Notes: generated by a model from the letters alone, not told the origin. DNA of 64,000 nucleotides from Chaetorhynchus papuensis (GCA_013396525.1 VWYX01000854.1:40625-104624), one strand, 5' to 3'. Numbered from the stretch's first letter, positions 51,601 to 62,932 are shown. Numbers and translations: made by a program.

Positions 51601-53559
51601 GCTATCTAGGAAATAATTCCCAATGAAAATTGTAGATATAAAGATCTATTTTATCTGAACATCCTGCTCACCTGTTTTAATGTTTATACATTCTAGAAAT
51701 ACATTGACTACTACAGAAACAGTACTGACAAAAGTGCTACCAGCAGTTTGAGAAAGAAAAACTGATGATGCTTCTTTTAATATTATTCTCATGGTGCATC
51801 CTTTTATTTATACTATTTTGATTGCAATCTTCCAAACTTTATTGAATGTACTAAAAACTTTATTTGCAAGTGTGCCCTCTCCTGAAACAGATCCTCCCAA
51901 ACATTATCACTTCTGTGATGGACAGAGGACTTTTTCTGAGCAGTTTCCACACCTTTCCAGATACCATACTCAAGCTGCTAGCTTGCTGGCAGGTCTCTTA
52001 ATTTCAAGTTCCTAATGTTCAACATCTGTGCATTCCTTGCATATCATTTGAGAATAGCCAATTAAAAGAAGACATAACCTCACATAAACCTGCCCCTTTA
52101 TCTGGCAGATGCAGGAATTCAGAATTGGGCAAGAGAATATTCAGATTTGTAGCCTAATGCAAGCTTTGCAGAGGCTTTATACTGCTCACCAAGTTGTTGG
52201 GAAGGAAACTGGAGGAGGAGAAAGAGCTGTGTCCTGTGAAGTACAATATGGACTGCTGGAGGGAAGAAGTTACATTTGCAAATCCCAAATGTTTTATTTT
52301 CACACCTTGTTGAAGAAATGTACCATTATACTTGTTAAATTGAAGTATACTGAAGTTACTGTTTTCAGTTTACCTCTTGTAGATTAATTGTGTTTTCTAA
52401 GTTTTAGTTGTTCATGTGATGATACTTTGAAATGTGATGGCCATACTCTGAAATTCTAACGCAGAAGACGTGCATTTTAATTCCTTGGCCAATAAGTTAG
52501 CCATAATATTATTTTCTAGATACAACTTCTACAGTCACTTTAATATAAGAGTGCCAGATAGAGTCAGCCACAGCTAACATCTGATTTCTGATGTTTGCTG
52601 AGTAGCCAGTGCCATTAACATGTATTGTAAGTAGCACTCAATATAATTAGAATTCACATAAAAAAAGGACACCTATATAGAGCTGGATAAAGTAGAAGTA
52701 ATTAAAACCATAGTATACTACCTACCTAAAGGTGTAGAGTTAAGGCTTCCATGGCAACCTTAACTCTGCATTTCCTGCCTTTAGTGATTTCAAAAGCTCA
52801 GCTTCACCTCTTCCTTTAATATAGTATTTCACACTGAATACTTTCATGAATAGAAGGGTTATTCTGAAACCTGACGTTTCTAGGACTCCTAATACTAACC
52901 CAGTTTGCACAGCAACAATTAAAAATTATTCAGAAAAACTGTACTAATACATAGTGCACAACAAAGCCTGAACTTGCTTCAAGCTGGTGTAATGTATTAT
53001 GGATATGTGGTAGCCTCTTCATAGATAAGGTGCTGGCAGCTTCCCTTTGGATCTCTGTTTCATTTCCTCTGTGACACTGGCTGAAGAACTATCTGGCCTG
53101 AAAAACACCATATTAAAACTGAAGAAGAGAAGGAACTTGCCCCAAATATAAAATTGGAAAAACTATTTTATTTGAATTACAAGTCATGAAAAAACATTTG
53201 CAAGTGCACCTGGAAAAATGGTGATAGTGAATATAAGCAACATTGTGGATTACTGTTCAAAATTGTTCCAATTTGGAACTTCTAACTTTTGCTTAGTCTT
53301 CTGTAACTTATTTCAGGAAGTTTGTATGGGCACAGATACATGTGTCCATCTCTTGGCTACCTGCATTTTAACATGAATGTCAGTTTTTATGGCTTACTAG
53401 TAAAATAAATGCTATCAACTTGAGAGAGGCACCTAGTTTTCAGAGCCAAAATACATAGGACCAGATCTTTATAGAATGCTTTACTTAAATGGTTATTAAA
53501 AACTGTATCTTCAGTTATTCCTATTGTAAGTCTTCATAAAAAAGTTTTGAAGAAAACAC

Positions 53560-53590
53560 ATATATATAGATATAGATATATATATATATA
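53560..53590. repeat. TA/GATA microsatellite
   Basis: Alternating TA units interrupted by GATA units in intergenic sequence. Confidence 0.93.
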
Positions 53591-53744
53591 GCAAAGTTTA
53601 AGGTAATCTTTGGCCTTGTTAACAAAAATGTTCTCATTTCTTAAGCAAAACTCCTAAACACTAGTACATTTTATTTCAAAGCTTTTATGGTACAGGAAAA
53701 TGTTATTCATTCATCAATGTCTATTAAGTATCTGACTGGCCAAG

Positions 53745-54038
53745 ATGATGGAGCCAGGCTTTTTTCAGTGGTGCCAAGCAATAGAACAAGAGGCAATGGG
53801 CAGAAATTGATGCACAGGAAATTCCACCTGAACATGAGGAAGACCTTTACTGTGTGGGTGACTGAGCACTGGCACAGATTGACCAGAGAGAGTGTAAAAT
53901 CTCCCTCACTGGATATATTCAAGCACCATCTGGACACAGTCCTGTGAAACGTGCTCTGGGATGACCCTACTTGAGCAGGGATGTTGGACCACATGACCCA
54001 TTGTGGTTCCTCCCAGCCTGACCTGTTCTGTGATTCTG
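53745..54038 (+). mobile_element. CR1 LINE 3' fragment
   Basis: Contains the CR1 segment encoding SNRTRGNGQKLMHRKFHLNM and the tail ending CTGTTCTGTGATTCTG. It shares long near-identical stretches with 35650-35923, the 3' part of the CR1 copy in HOMER1 intron 1. Confidence 0.92.
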
Positions 54039-57000
54039 CCAAATGTATTTGAAATTTGGTGAATTTTAGAATAGCTTTTGTGTAAGTAGGCCTGTAATAC
54101 TAAGAATATTAATATCATTAACAAGCTGCTCCATGGGGGTAAGATTAAGATTAAGGAATTTCTTAGTCGATAGGTACACTCATTGAAAACAAAGCCACTA
54201 TATAAGGGGTTTTTTCCATAACATACTGTCATCATTTAGATCCAAGTGATGAAATTTAGTTCTTAAACATGAACAAGCTCATGAATCAAATGAAACTGAG
54301 CATTCAGATGCATTTTCCACAAAGAAGTAAGTGATCGAAACCAGAGATAAAAACCTGAAAGACACAGTAAAGAAATATAATACTAGAGAATTTATGTTGG
54401 ACGCCAACAGATAGCTCTTGCACCCTACTCAGATTCTGGCAGTGCACACGGGAGATGTTAGGAAAGCAGAACACAGGGAGGAAGTTTTATTTTATTTACT
54501 AATTCACAGCAGGACCTTCCCAATTTGTTCAAGTCTTAGTATGCTCATTGAGAACTCATAAATTCTAAGTGCATCCTTAAATGTAACAATTTTAAATCAA
54601 ATATAAAATAGAGATAATACTGACTTTATTAAATGTTTAATTCAGGAGAGAAAAAAAATTGTCTGCCCGGCAGTTTGGGGGTGCTACTATATGCATGAAG
54701 ATAAATTGATGGGTATGTATTGCCTCCAGATCCATTAACCTGAAATCAATTTCTTTCAACTACTTATAAAAACTAGGCAACAGTGGATTATCTACTAGAC
54801 CTTTGTAACAACAATCTGTATTTTATCTGGATTTTATGATTTAAAGCTGGAATTCACAGATTTAACATACATATTTGCAGAGTTCTCTCACATTTTCATT
54901 TTTATATTAATTTTGCCTGTGATATTAATTACATTTAATAAATTCTGTGGTGTATTATGGGATATCTATATGCATATAAAATTAGCATACTGTATGTAAT
55001 AAATATATCAACCAAACTCTCACTTAAAAAGCACTGAAGAAAGCATATAAAGGCATACATCAGCATCACTGAATCTGGCTGAAAGTTGAACATCAGAACT
55101 AGAATGCTGCACAGCAGGAAAAAAATTACTGCATTTGTGTAATTAGTTATTAATTTTTCATTCAGTATTTACTTGCTAAAGTTTTGAATCTTGCTTTTAA
55201 TGCCTTTGTGCCTTTTTAATACTATTTTCTAATGTACATCAACTTATGTTCTTTGTATTATTATTAAAATCTTGTCTTGTTTTCCTGGGGAAAGCCGCTT
55301 TTTCTCTGGTACACAAAATTTGTTTTAGACCTAAGTCTCTGGTTTGGCTTCAGTCCCAGAATATCCTGATTTCTAAATAAAATGCAAAGTATTTCATATG
55401 GGTATCATGACTAAAAAGCTTCAGTCTTCACAGTGGATCCTGCAGTTTTAATCCCTGTTATAGTGCCATTTATTTCATTGTAGTTACATATTTTTTATTT
55501 TAATATATGTGCATGTATTTTTATTTAATATATGTGGTCTCAGTACCAAATATGAAAAAGGGATACTTAGAATGAAGTTTTGTATTGACACAAGTTTCAT
55601 TATTTCAGAACTGGTCCCGGAGACTAACAACATTATAAATGATCATATATTACAGGTGGTTTTGAAACTTAAAAAATGTTTCAATTAATTTAAATATTTT
55701 CCCAGCAGGGAAAGAGTATACAAATACACATTTTTCATCATTCTTAACGCGTGCAGTAGTATAGGTGCTCTTTAATAAGGCTGTTTGCTATGGTAAAGCA
55801 CATTCTAACCATACACCTGTTCAAGTTCCCATAGGCATTCTCAGGTACCAAGAGGCAAAGAAAAGAGTCTGTAGACTTTTTAAAGATTAAGCAAAGGTTT
55901 CCATAGAGGAATTGGGTTTCATTCTTCATTTTTTCCTCCTTGAACTACTGACAATTGAGATGCTTTGATCAAACTTTCCATCACTATTTACCTTCAGAGA
56001 CTAACTAGCTGGAGCACTTCAGCTCCAAAAGTTTCAGAAAATTGCAAAAAGCACCAACTGTGGAGTTTAATGTTGCATAATGGTTTTCATTCTATGAGAG
56101 AGATTGTAGATGGCTCATCAGAGTTCTCTTTGTCAATTACTTCTGGAAACCACTCTCTTTAATATTATGGGGGAGCTGGGTCTGTTTAGTATCAGAACTA
56201 AGTATAGTTTGTAGTTTATAGAGGCTGCCTTTAGACTCTGCTTCTATTATAGATCATGAATTTCCTTCATTGATCATTCAGTTTCATTGCTGTTGTTCAA
56301 ATAAAATTAGTTTTACAAACAGTACCATTTTTATTCTAATGCAAGCATCTTCTGAGGCAGAAACACAAGACTGGTCCTAATGCCTTTCTGTTTGGGGGAA
56401 TCTGTTGGAATCACTAGTGCAATTTCTCAAATTCTTTGTTGTATAGTTGTTTAGCTGAGTATCTCTTGACCAGCAGTCTGATTCCCAACTAAAACCAGGA
56501 GTAAGGCTTTGTATGTCTTTTCTAACAGAAGAGTATCTGTAAACTGTTTGAGATCACAGCCAGGGTCAGGAAGAAAGACAGCACATATTGAAAAAATAGA
56601 ACAGCTCTCAGCACATCAAAGCACAGAGATTTGTCTCAGAAGGCTCTTGGCAATTTGTAAAATGTCAGGTTATTTCAGGTGCCTCACTGAAATGTGTAGC
56701 TAGGTTGACAAGTGAATGCAGGTAAGACATGGGAAAAAAATCCTTAAGAGTGAACAGTCTGTGCCAAAAAAAATTAAAAAGTTTATTTAGTGTCTAGATT
56801 GATGCAAACACAAAATCAGCGTACCTTATGGCAAGGAGCAGAGAAAAAGGAGACCAAGAAAAAAACATAGCAACGCAAGTCACTTCAATCAGTAAAGGCA
56901 TTCCTAAATATTATTTTTTTTTCTTTCTTTTTCTTTTCATTTTTGCTGCATAAAAAGATGTTGATTTTTAATACCCTGCTATAAACACTGCCTGCTGCCA

Positions 57001-57271
57001 AGTATATTGATTGCGTTAGGTTAGATTTATTGTAGGCCCCGTGGCAAATGTGAGAAACCTAGAGGCACGACATGCTATTGGATGTTAATGGATAGACTAT
57101 GGTGAGAAGAGTGGTCAAATCGTCTGGAGAACACCATTTGAATGGGGCATATAGGGAACCGCAGCTATGAGGAGTTGTATCGCTAAGTTCTAACAGTTAC
57201 GACACAAAGTTTCTACCTTGAGCAGAAGTAGAAAGTTAAGTCTCGATTCCAAACGAATAGCCCAGAAAGAT

Positions 57272-57800
57272 TGTCATGGGTTAATCCCATCTGGCAACCA
57301 AGCACCACACGGCCACTTCCTCACTTCCCCACTAGCAGGATCTGTAAGAAAATCAGAAGGGTAGAAGTTGGAAAACATGGGTTGAGATACAGACAGTTTA
57401 ATAGAGAAAGCAAAAGCAAAGCAAAATAAGGAATTTATTCACTGCTTCCCATGGACAGGCGGGTGTTCAGCCATCCCCAAGAGAGCTGGATTCCATCACA
57501 AGTCACGATTACTCAGGAAGACAGACAGTATAATTACAAATGCCCCCCTCTTCTTTCTTCTTCCTCCCAGTTTATATACTGGGCATGATGTCACATGGTC
57601 TGGAATATCCCTTTGGTCAGTTTGGGTCACTGTCCAGCTGTGTCTCATCCCAGCCTCCCAAGCAGCCCCAGTCCCCTCACCAGAATAAAAAGTTAAGGGA
57701 AATTTCTTTGTGGCTGAACGTTGCTTTGCATCTTCATTCCCAGTATGCCATTAGGATTTGTCTCTCATAAATGTAATGCTAACCATAGCCACAAACTGAC
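57272..57800 (-). mobile_element. Endogenous retroviral LTR (solo, far end uncertain)
   Basis: The block begins with TGTCATGGGTTAA, which on the minus strand is the CCCATGACA-type 3' end of a widespread avian LTR, and continues with the family's AAGCACCACACGGCCAC and TTTAATAGAGAAAGC stretches. On the minus strand a TATATAAA-type box (57571-57579) lies well upstream of that 3' end, which supports minus orientation. Beyond about 57700 it diverges from what I remember, so the 5' edge near 57800 is a guess. No gag, pol or env sequence adjoins it, so it is most simply a solo LTR left by recombination. No target-site duplication was confirmed. Confidence 0.65.
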
Positions 57801-58174
57801 CCTTATATAAAGATCCCATGTCATAGCCAAGATGATAAAGTCCTTTCACAACCCAAACTTTCCCTTGTCAGTCCATTTGCAATCCCACTTCACTAGGTTC
57901 CTGTGTTTTGTCTCCTTCTTATCCATTAAGTCTCTCTGTGAGTAGCCAGAGCCTTAAACCATAACAACTCCAGCTGTGGCCTGCTTTCAGCTGAGAAAGC
58001 CCTCAAGTATGAGTTTTGAAGTAGAGCAAGCCTTCAACTCACCCTTTTCCTCTCACATGTGGGAGCTTCAACAGCGTGTGTATGCACAAACTCACTGCTT
58101 CAGTACCTGCTCATGCCAAGAGCTCATTTATGGTAAGTGTCCTCCCCAAGAAGGAATCAGACTAAAAAGGACAT
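57801..58174. other. Unassigned stretch between LTR and CR1
   Basis: About 370 bp with no recognisable gene or repeat. It may include the unrecognised end of the LTR. Confidence 0.5.
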
Positions 58175-58628
58175 TGAGGTGCTGGAGTGTGTCCAGTGAT
58201 GGGCAACAAAGCTGGTCGAAAGGACTAGAAAATGTCATATGAGGAACAGCTGGGGGAGCTGGGTTTGTTTAGTCTCAAGAGGAGAAGGATCAGGGGGGAC
58301 CTTATCGCTCTTACAGCTCCCTGAAAGGAAGGTGCCGGGTGGGAGCTGGTCTCTCCTGCGGTGCCTGCAGGACTACAGGAAATGGCCTTAAACTGAGACA
58401 GGGAAGATTCAGATTACATATTAGAAATTTTCCCCCCATTATTAGGGTGGTCAAGCATTGGAATAGATTGCTTAAAGAGGTAATTGAATCACCTTGAGAT
58501 CTGGATCTGGTGCTGAGTGTTAGTTTAGTAGTTTAGGGGTTAGAGCGGTAGTGCTGGATGGATGGTTGATGGACTGAATGATCTAAACATCTCTTCCAAC
58601 AGTGATGATTTTCTGATTCTACGATTTT
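58175..58628 (+). mobile_element. CR1 LINE 3' fragment upstream of TENT2
   Basis: Contains GGTGCTGGAGTGTGTCCAG, GAACAGCTGGGGGAGCTGGG and the tail with AACATCTCTTCCAACAGTGA, ending TTCTGATTCTACGATT. The terminal repeat has degenerated more than in the other copies. It ends roughly 170 bp before the TENT2 CpG island. Confidence 0.9.
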
Positions 58629-58925
58629 GCTTCTGTCATCCTTCAGGGAGCAAGCATGCCAATCTGTTTGTGACCTCAGATTAACCCTAGCATACCTACA
58701 ATCCATGTTGGCCAAATCCTAATGTATTTCGCCAAATACAATACTTCGGACACACTACTGAACAGCAGCTCAATTACAGTCGGCCAGTAATTACAGAAAG
58801 CACACCAGCCGCTTTCGGCCCCCGCCAGGACCGGGTGTCGGCGGAGCGCCGTGACTGCCGCGGCCGGCTCCCACCCGCCCCTCACGGCGGCCGCGCGAGC
58901 GCCCTCCCTGCGCTCGGAGCCGCCC

Positions 58926-58936
58926 CGCGCATGCGT
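58926..58936 (+). promoter_or_regulatory. NRF1-like site
   Basis: CGCGCATGCGT matches the palindromic NRF1 motif YGCGCAYGCGCR except at its last positions. NRF1 sites are typical of TATA-less CpG-island promoters. Confidence 0.55.
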
Positions 58937-58945
58937 CCCGCCGCA

Positions 58946-58959
58946 CCGCTAGGGGGCGT
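58946..58959 (+). promoter_or_regulatory. CTCF-like core motif
   Basis: CCGCTAGGGGGCGT matches 12 of 14 positions of the CTCF consensus CCASYAGRKGGCRS, including the invariant AG and GGC. It lies just upstream of the likely TENT2 start site, between TENT2 and HOMER1. Confidence 0.6.
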
Positions 58960-58999
58960 GCGCCCTGGGAGGCGGCCGCGAAGTGGCGCAGGAGCGGGC

Positions 59000-59175
59000 G
59001 GAGGGAGCGCTTCCTGCGGCGGCCCGGCCGCTTCCTGCCGTATGCCGGCCGCTTCCTGCGGCGTCTCTGCATCCGGGGGACGGCACGGTGCTCCGCTGCA
59101 GGAACTGGTCTCCGTTGCCCTCCCCGCACGGTGCTTCCCGCAGGCCCGTCCCGCCTGCCTCCTCTCAGGCCTTGC
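59000..59175 (+). other. TENT2: Putative TENT2 non-coding exon 1
   Basis: A consensus donor GTGAGT at 59176-59181 follows CCTTGC within the CpG island, downstream of the ETS repeats. A first non-coding exon is expected because the first coding exon opens with an acceptor. The transcription start is not visible, so the left edge is nominal, and another donor in the island could be used instead. Confidence 0.4.
59009..59071 (+). repeat. Three tandem 21-bp repeats with ETS cores
   Basis: GCTTCCTGCGG, GCTTCCTGCCG and GCTTCCTGCGG start at 59009, 59030 and 59051, exactly 21 bp apart. The first two 21-bp units also share a GGCC ending; the third diverges in its second half. TTCC is the reverse complement of the ETS core GGAA. 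Confidence 0.9.
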
Positions 59176-60724
59176 GTGAGTGTCCTGTGGGGTCCCGCGT
59201 GGACGTGACGGGGAGCGGCGTCGGGGGGTCGGGCTCTGGTCCCAGGGGTGGCGGTGGCCCCGGACGCCTCTCCCGGCACTGGGGCTGGGGGCTGGCGGGC
59301 CTCCGCGCGCGCGGGCTTACCTGCACGGTTCACTTGTGTGACTCTGTGGGAAGTACACGCTTGTTTGGAAACAGTGCCCACGGGGACAAAGGTACCTGAA
59401 CTGTAAGTTACGAAACTGTTTAGGAGAGCCTGGCAATTCCTGGCGAGGTAAACAGTGCTGAAAGTCACGATAAAGGTCTTTGTCGCTATTGTGAGGCAGC
59501 TGTGTTGTTGCACTGTTTTGTGTTGGTGAAGGTAACTCCTCCATTCCTTCTCTTCCTGGTGTTTACAGCTTCCAAGGCTAAACCGAACATGTGTTTCTTC
59601 TGCGCCTAGCTCTTGAATTCTCGTTCATCGTTCTGTTACTAGCTAATTGTATCCACAAACTCCTTATTTATACGGTGTGTTGTGGAGAGTGCCTGGTCTC
59701 AGAGGGGGATGAGGCGTGATGACAGTTGTTCTGTCTACTAGAAATGGAAAAGTTTGGACAGCACATAAATGCTCATTCAGACTAAATGTCCAGTAATTTT
59801 CTTTTTATGCAACTCGGTGTCATTTCTTTGGCAGAACTGAAAGTGAACGTCCATTAATTTATAATACTTCCCCTCACCCACCCTACCAAACGGGGGAAAA
59901 AAAAAGGAAGAACTGAAATAGCTTTTTCTTGGAACTAGTGCAGCAACGTCCACATATTTACTATTCACTAGTGTGGGTTGTCATCACAGGAAATGAAAAG
60001 CAAAGCCAAACCGAACCACATAAAGTTCTCGTTATTCATTTTCCTATGCTCTGTGCTAATGCTGCCTGCAGTGATAGAGCTTTCTGGCCAGTTGTGCCAA
60101 AATCAGTTTTAAGTTTAACAGATAGTAAACCAACTTTTTTCTATGACAGAATCTTTTCAGTTAAATAATACTATATATATATGATATTCTTAAGACATGA
60201 TTAGATTAGTTGAAATTGGTGTCATTTGGCTGCTTTTTTACATGGTATGTCTTGAAAAAATACTGACTTCATGACATAACATGTACTTCATGATTAGCTG
60301 CATCTTCATGCTCTTATGATGTAGTCAAGCATTTCTTTCCATATATTGTGAACCTCATTATGGAATGTTTGAAAACATGAAACAAATTCCACTCTTACAT
60401 GGTGCTTTTCCCTGAGATGAAAGTTTTTATATCTTGTGACATATAATTTTTCTAGAATTGAACTTAAAATTGAGGGGACCAAATAAAAATTCACTTTTAA
60501 ACATAAATGAAGTAAGCAGTAATTATGAGACTTCAGAGTGTACGGTATTTTTATTTAGTGTCTTGTACTGAAAGGCAATAAAAGCTACCGTGTGATCACC
60601 ATGCTCTGAAGCAATTCCTGGAAGTATATTCTAGATTATTTAAGAGCTTAAAAGGTAAGCAGTATTTCTTTTTGCCTAATTTCAATTTCTTTCTTTCTTT
60701 CTTTCTTTTTTTTTTTTAATGTAG
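59176..60724 (+). other. TENT2: TENT2 intron 1 (putative)
   Basis: Runs from the putative exon 1 donor to the AG at 60723-60724. Apart from the end of the CpG island, a short TA run near 60172-60182 and the TTTC/T tract before the acceptor, I see nothing in it. Confidence 0.55.
60685..60717. repeat. (TTTC)n plus T tract forming the splice polypyrimidine tract
   Basis: About five TTTC units followed by 12 T, ending seven bases before the acceptor AG (60723-60724) of the first TENT2 coding exon. The microsatellite itself supplies the polypyrimidine tract. Confidence 0.9.
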
Positions 60725-60761
60725 ATAAGAGAATACATGTTCACTTCAAGTAGAAAGGAGC
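60725..60761 (+). other. TENT2: TENT2 5'UTR part of exon 2
   Basis: Thirty-seven bases between the acceptor and the TENT2 start. They contain an in-frame TAA near the left end, which rules out an N-terminal extension, and an out-of-frame ATG at 60737. Confidence 0.75.
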
Positions 60762-60838
60762 ATGTTCCCAAATTCTTCCAACTTGGGTCGTCCACCCTTC
60801 CCTCCAAAATATCAACAACAGAGTACTTTTTTCGCTAA
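60737..60838 (+). other. uORF overlapping the TENT2 start codon
   Basis: An ATG at 60737-60739 opens a 33-codon frame, out of phase with TENT2, that ends in TAA at 60836-60838, 75 bases beyond the TENT2 ATG. Its context is weak (T at -3 and T at +4), so leaky scanning to the main start is likely. Confidence 0.6.
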
Positions 60839-60916
60839 ACTTCCTGTAAATATACCTCCTAGTCTTCTTTCTCACCAGCAAATTATCGTTCCTCCAATTC
60901 ATTTTCGCACTGCAGT
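60762..60916 (+). CDS. TENT2: TENT2 (GLD2/PAPD4) first coding exon
   Basis: Encodes residues 1-51 plus two bases, starting MFPNSSNLGRPPF, which matches the human TENT2 N-terminus (MFPNSILGRPPF). A later segment retains SHQQ. The ATG at 60762 has A at -3. The acceptor is AATGTAG and the donor is CAGT followed by GTAAGT. TENT2 is a non-canonical cytoplasmic poly(A) polymerase that lengthens mRNA tails and monoadenylates some microRNAs, acting with RNA-binding partners such as CPEB. This N-terminal part is a proline/glutamine-rich region without the catalytic fold, and it diverges from mammals more than HOMER1 does. Confidence 0.92.
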
Positions 60917-61546
60917 GTAAGTACATTAGGATTTGATAGCAGGGGTTGGGTCTGAAAGAAATATTTCTGTTTTATGGAGGATGGTTTTCACTGTTTTTAA
61001 CATTGAACTGCCCTGAATGTCACAAAACATGAACATGTCACACATGTAAAAAAGAGCTGTGTCATTTCTCTTATGGACCTGGAAATCTTAATGCTCACCT
61101 GCATTGGTCATAATGCATTAGATGCCATTGCACTGATTAGAGTTGTTAATCCACAGTTCATTTTTAAAGCTCTTCAATTGTATTTGTTTATTGGGGAGAA
61201 CAGAGAGGAGATGGGAAGGGGAAAAAAAGTTTATTCCTGGGTCTGTATTTCAAGACACCATTGTGTTCTTTAGGCTTTTGATTTTAACAGTTTTTTAAGT
61301 TAATTTGTTTGCTAACCCCTTCTTATATATATATGCTGTCAAGAATGACCATTTTCTGTTTTTAATGAAGTACGTATTATAAACTGAAGTATGTCTTCAT
61401 TTTTAATAGAAAAGAAAGATGTATTCCTTCTAAGAAAAAAAAAAAGACAGGACTTTTAGAGTTTTAATAGTTAACAAAAACTACCAAGCCATTAAAAACA
61501 TCTTGGTTATCCTATGAGTAATAGGTATGGACTGTAGTCTTTCTAG

Positions 61547-61675
61547 AGCTCTTTTGAGTGGGAACATTGAAGCTACTCCAGCTGTTACTCCGGTAGTTAC
61601 ACTGCAACCGATGACATATGGAAGTGTCAGTCCAGTGTCTACATCGGATGCCCTGACATCATTTCAAGGAAGAAA
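61547..61675 (+). CDS. TENT2: TENT2 second coding exon
   Basis: A 129-base exon that completes Val52 and encodes residues 53-94 plus two bases of the next codon. The acceptor is TTTCTAG and the donor is AA followed by GTAAGT. The segment LQPMTYGSVSPV resembles human LQQLTYGNVSPI, and FQGRK resembles human FRGRK. The alternative AG two bases further on puts a stop in the joined frame, so 61547 is the start. The region is low-complexity, rich in T, S, P and V, and presumably disordered. Confidence 0.92.
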
Positions 61676-62932
61676 GTAAGTTATTTGTATGTGACTGACT
61701 ACTACTGGTTGTACTGTACCCATTGTGAAGCTCGTCTGTTATCAATTTCTTATTTAATAGCAATTTGAGTTGTGTTAGAAATTGCAGTACTGAATACTTT
61801 TTTCTTTTGATGGAAACAGGCCATGTATTGGGTCTTTAAAGCATTGTACCTGTTTATGAGAATCTGTACTCATAAGTGACTTCCTGTACCTAGTTTTCCT
61901 CCTCCAACAGCTGTAGCCTTGCCGAAGTGTTTTGAGTAATTTATTGTAATACTGCAATGGATTGTAGTCTGTGTGGGATTGACTTTAAGCAGGTTTGTGT
62001 CCACGAATGTTCTTTTCCTGTTAATTTTTCAAGTTAAGAATAAGAGTGCACCCTCAAGGTTTTATGGGAATTGTCATGTTTTCCTGATAACACGTGAGGT
62101 ATTTTTCCTTGTTTTCTTAATTATATGATGTACTGTTTTTCATCTACAAAGCGTTAAATTCAAGCATGTGTAAGTTCTCTTTTCTAAAGAGGATTTTATG
62201 GAAACCTAATTTTTGTTGTTTTTTTTTTTAAATTAACTTGAATTTACATGACTACCTTTGTTATTTTAGTTACCACAGAAAGAGAAATTTTACATAAATG
62301 TAGGGTTTAATTTTCTTTTAATGCTTTAGAAAAAACCCTGTTCTCTTTATCAGTTCAGATATACTAATTGATAAATATTTCTAATAATTCTGGGAATCAG
62401 CTGATTGGAAGGAGGTTCTATGAAGTCTGTCTTCAGTAGTATCTCCTGTATGTTATTTCTCTACCAAATCTAACATTAAAAAATAAGCACAATCAAATAT
62501 ATGCTATTAAGTTATAGTTGAGTATGTAATTATTCCATGAACTAAGGAAGTTCCTGGTTTCATTTCCTCGTGCATCTTTTCCTCGTGGAGCAGTCTGTTC
62601 TGTGGAAAGCTGTGCTATGTTGAGAGATTTGCAGTCAACTTAACCAAACTTGTCATTTGGGTTTCAGTTGGTTAGTGCAGCCGCTTGCCTTAAAGAATTG
62701 TATCAATCCAGTTCTAGGCTAGCTTCATGTCTGCAATTTTATGTTCTCTTTTCCCATTCCAGGTTTGTTTCACACAGTACTTAGGATGAGCATTCCTGTT
62801 CTGTAGCATACTTGGGCTTAGTGAAGTAGTTTTGTCATTAAGTGTTTAATATTTAAACTTTATGGAAACGGTCTTTTAAGCATAAGTTGGAGCTTGTAAA
62901 CTAGAAGAATTACACAGTGTCTCTCTCTCCAG
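61676..62932 (+). other. TENT2: TENT2 intron
   Basis: AT-rich intron with GTAAGT at the left and a CTCTCTCTCCAG acceptor at the right; no exon or repeat element recognised. Confidence 0.88.

Larger units (their letters stand above)
46750..57271. other. Intergenic region between HOMER1 and the LTR
   Basis: AT-rich sequence with no recognisable gene. It contains a CR1 copy at 53745-54038, a 30-T homopolymer at 51570-51599 and a TA/GATA repeat at 53560-53590. Open frames at 49075-49703 on both strands overlap one another and show no family resemblance; the minus one (152 codons) begins with GTG, not ATG. I see no tRNA or other RNA gene. Confidence 0.75.
58800..59350 (+). promoter_or_regulatory. 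TENT2: CpG island and promoter of TENT2
   Basis: GC-rich, CpG-dense block at the start of the TENT2 locus. It contains an NRF1-like site (58926-58936), a CTCF-like site (58946-58959) and three tandem ETS-core repeats (59009-59071). No TATA box is visible, as is usual for a housekeeping promoter. The long open frames on both strands here are composition artefacts. Confidence 0.88.

Noticed and set aside
58791..59513. 240-codon minus-strand open frame across the TENT2 CpG island
   Set aside because: Same composition effect. It overlaps plus-strand frames and the promoter motifs, and has no recognisable protein similarity.
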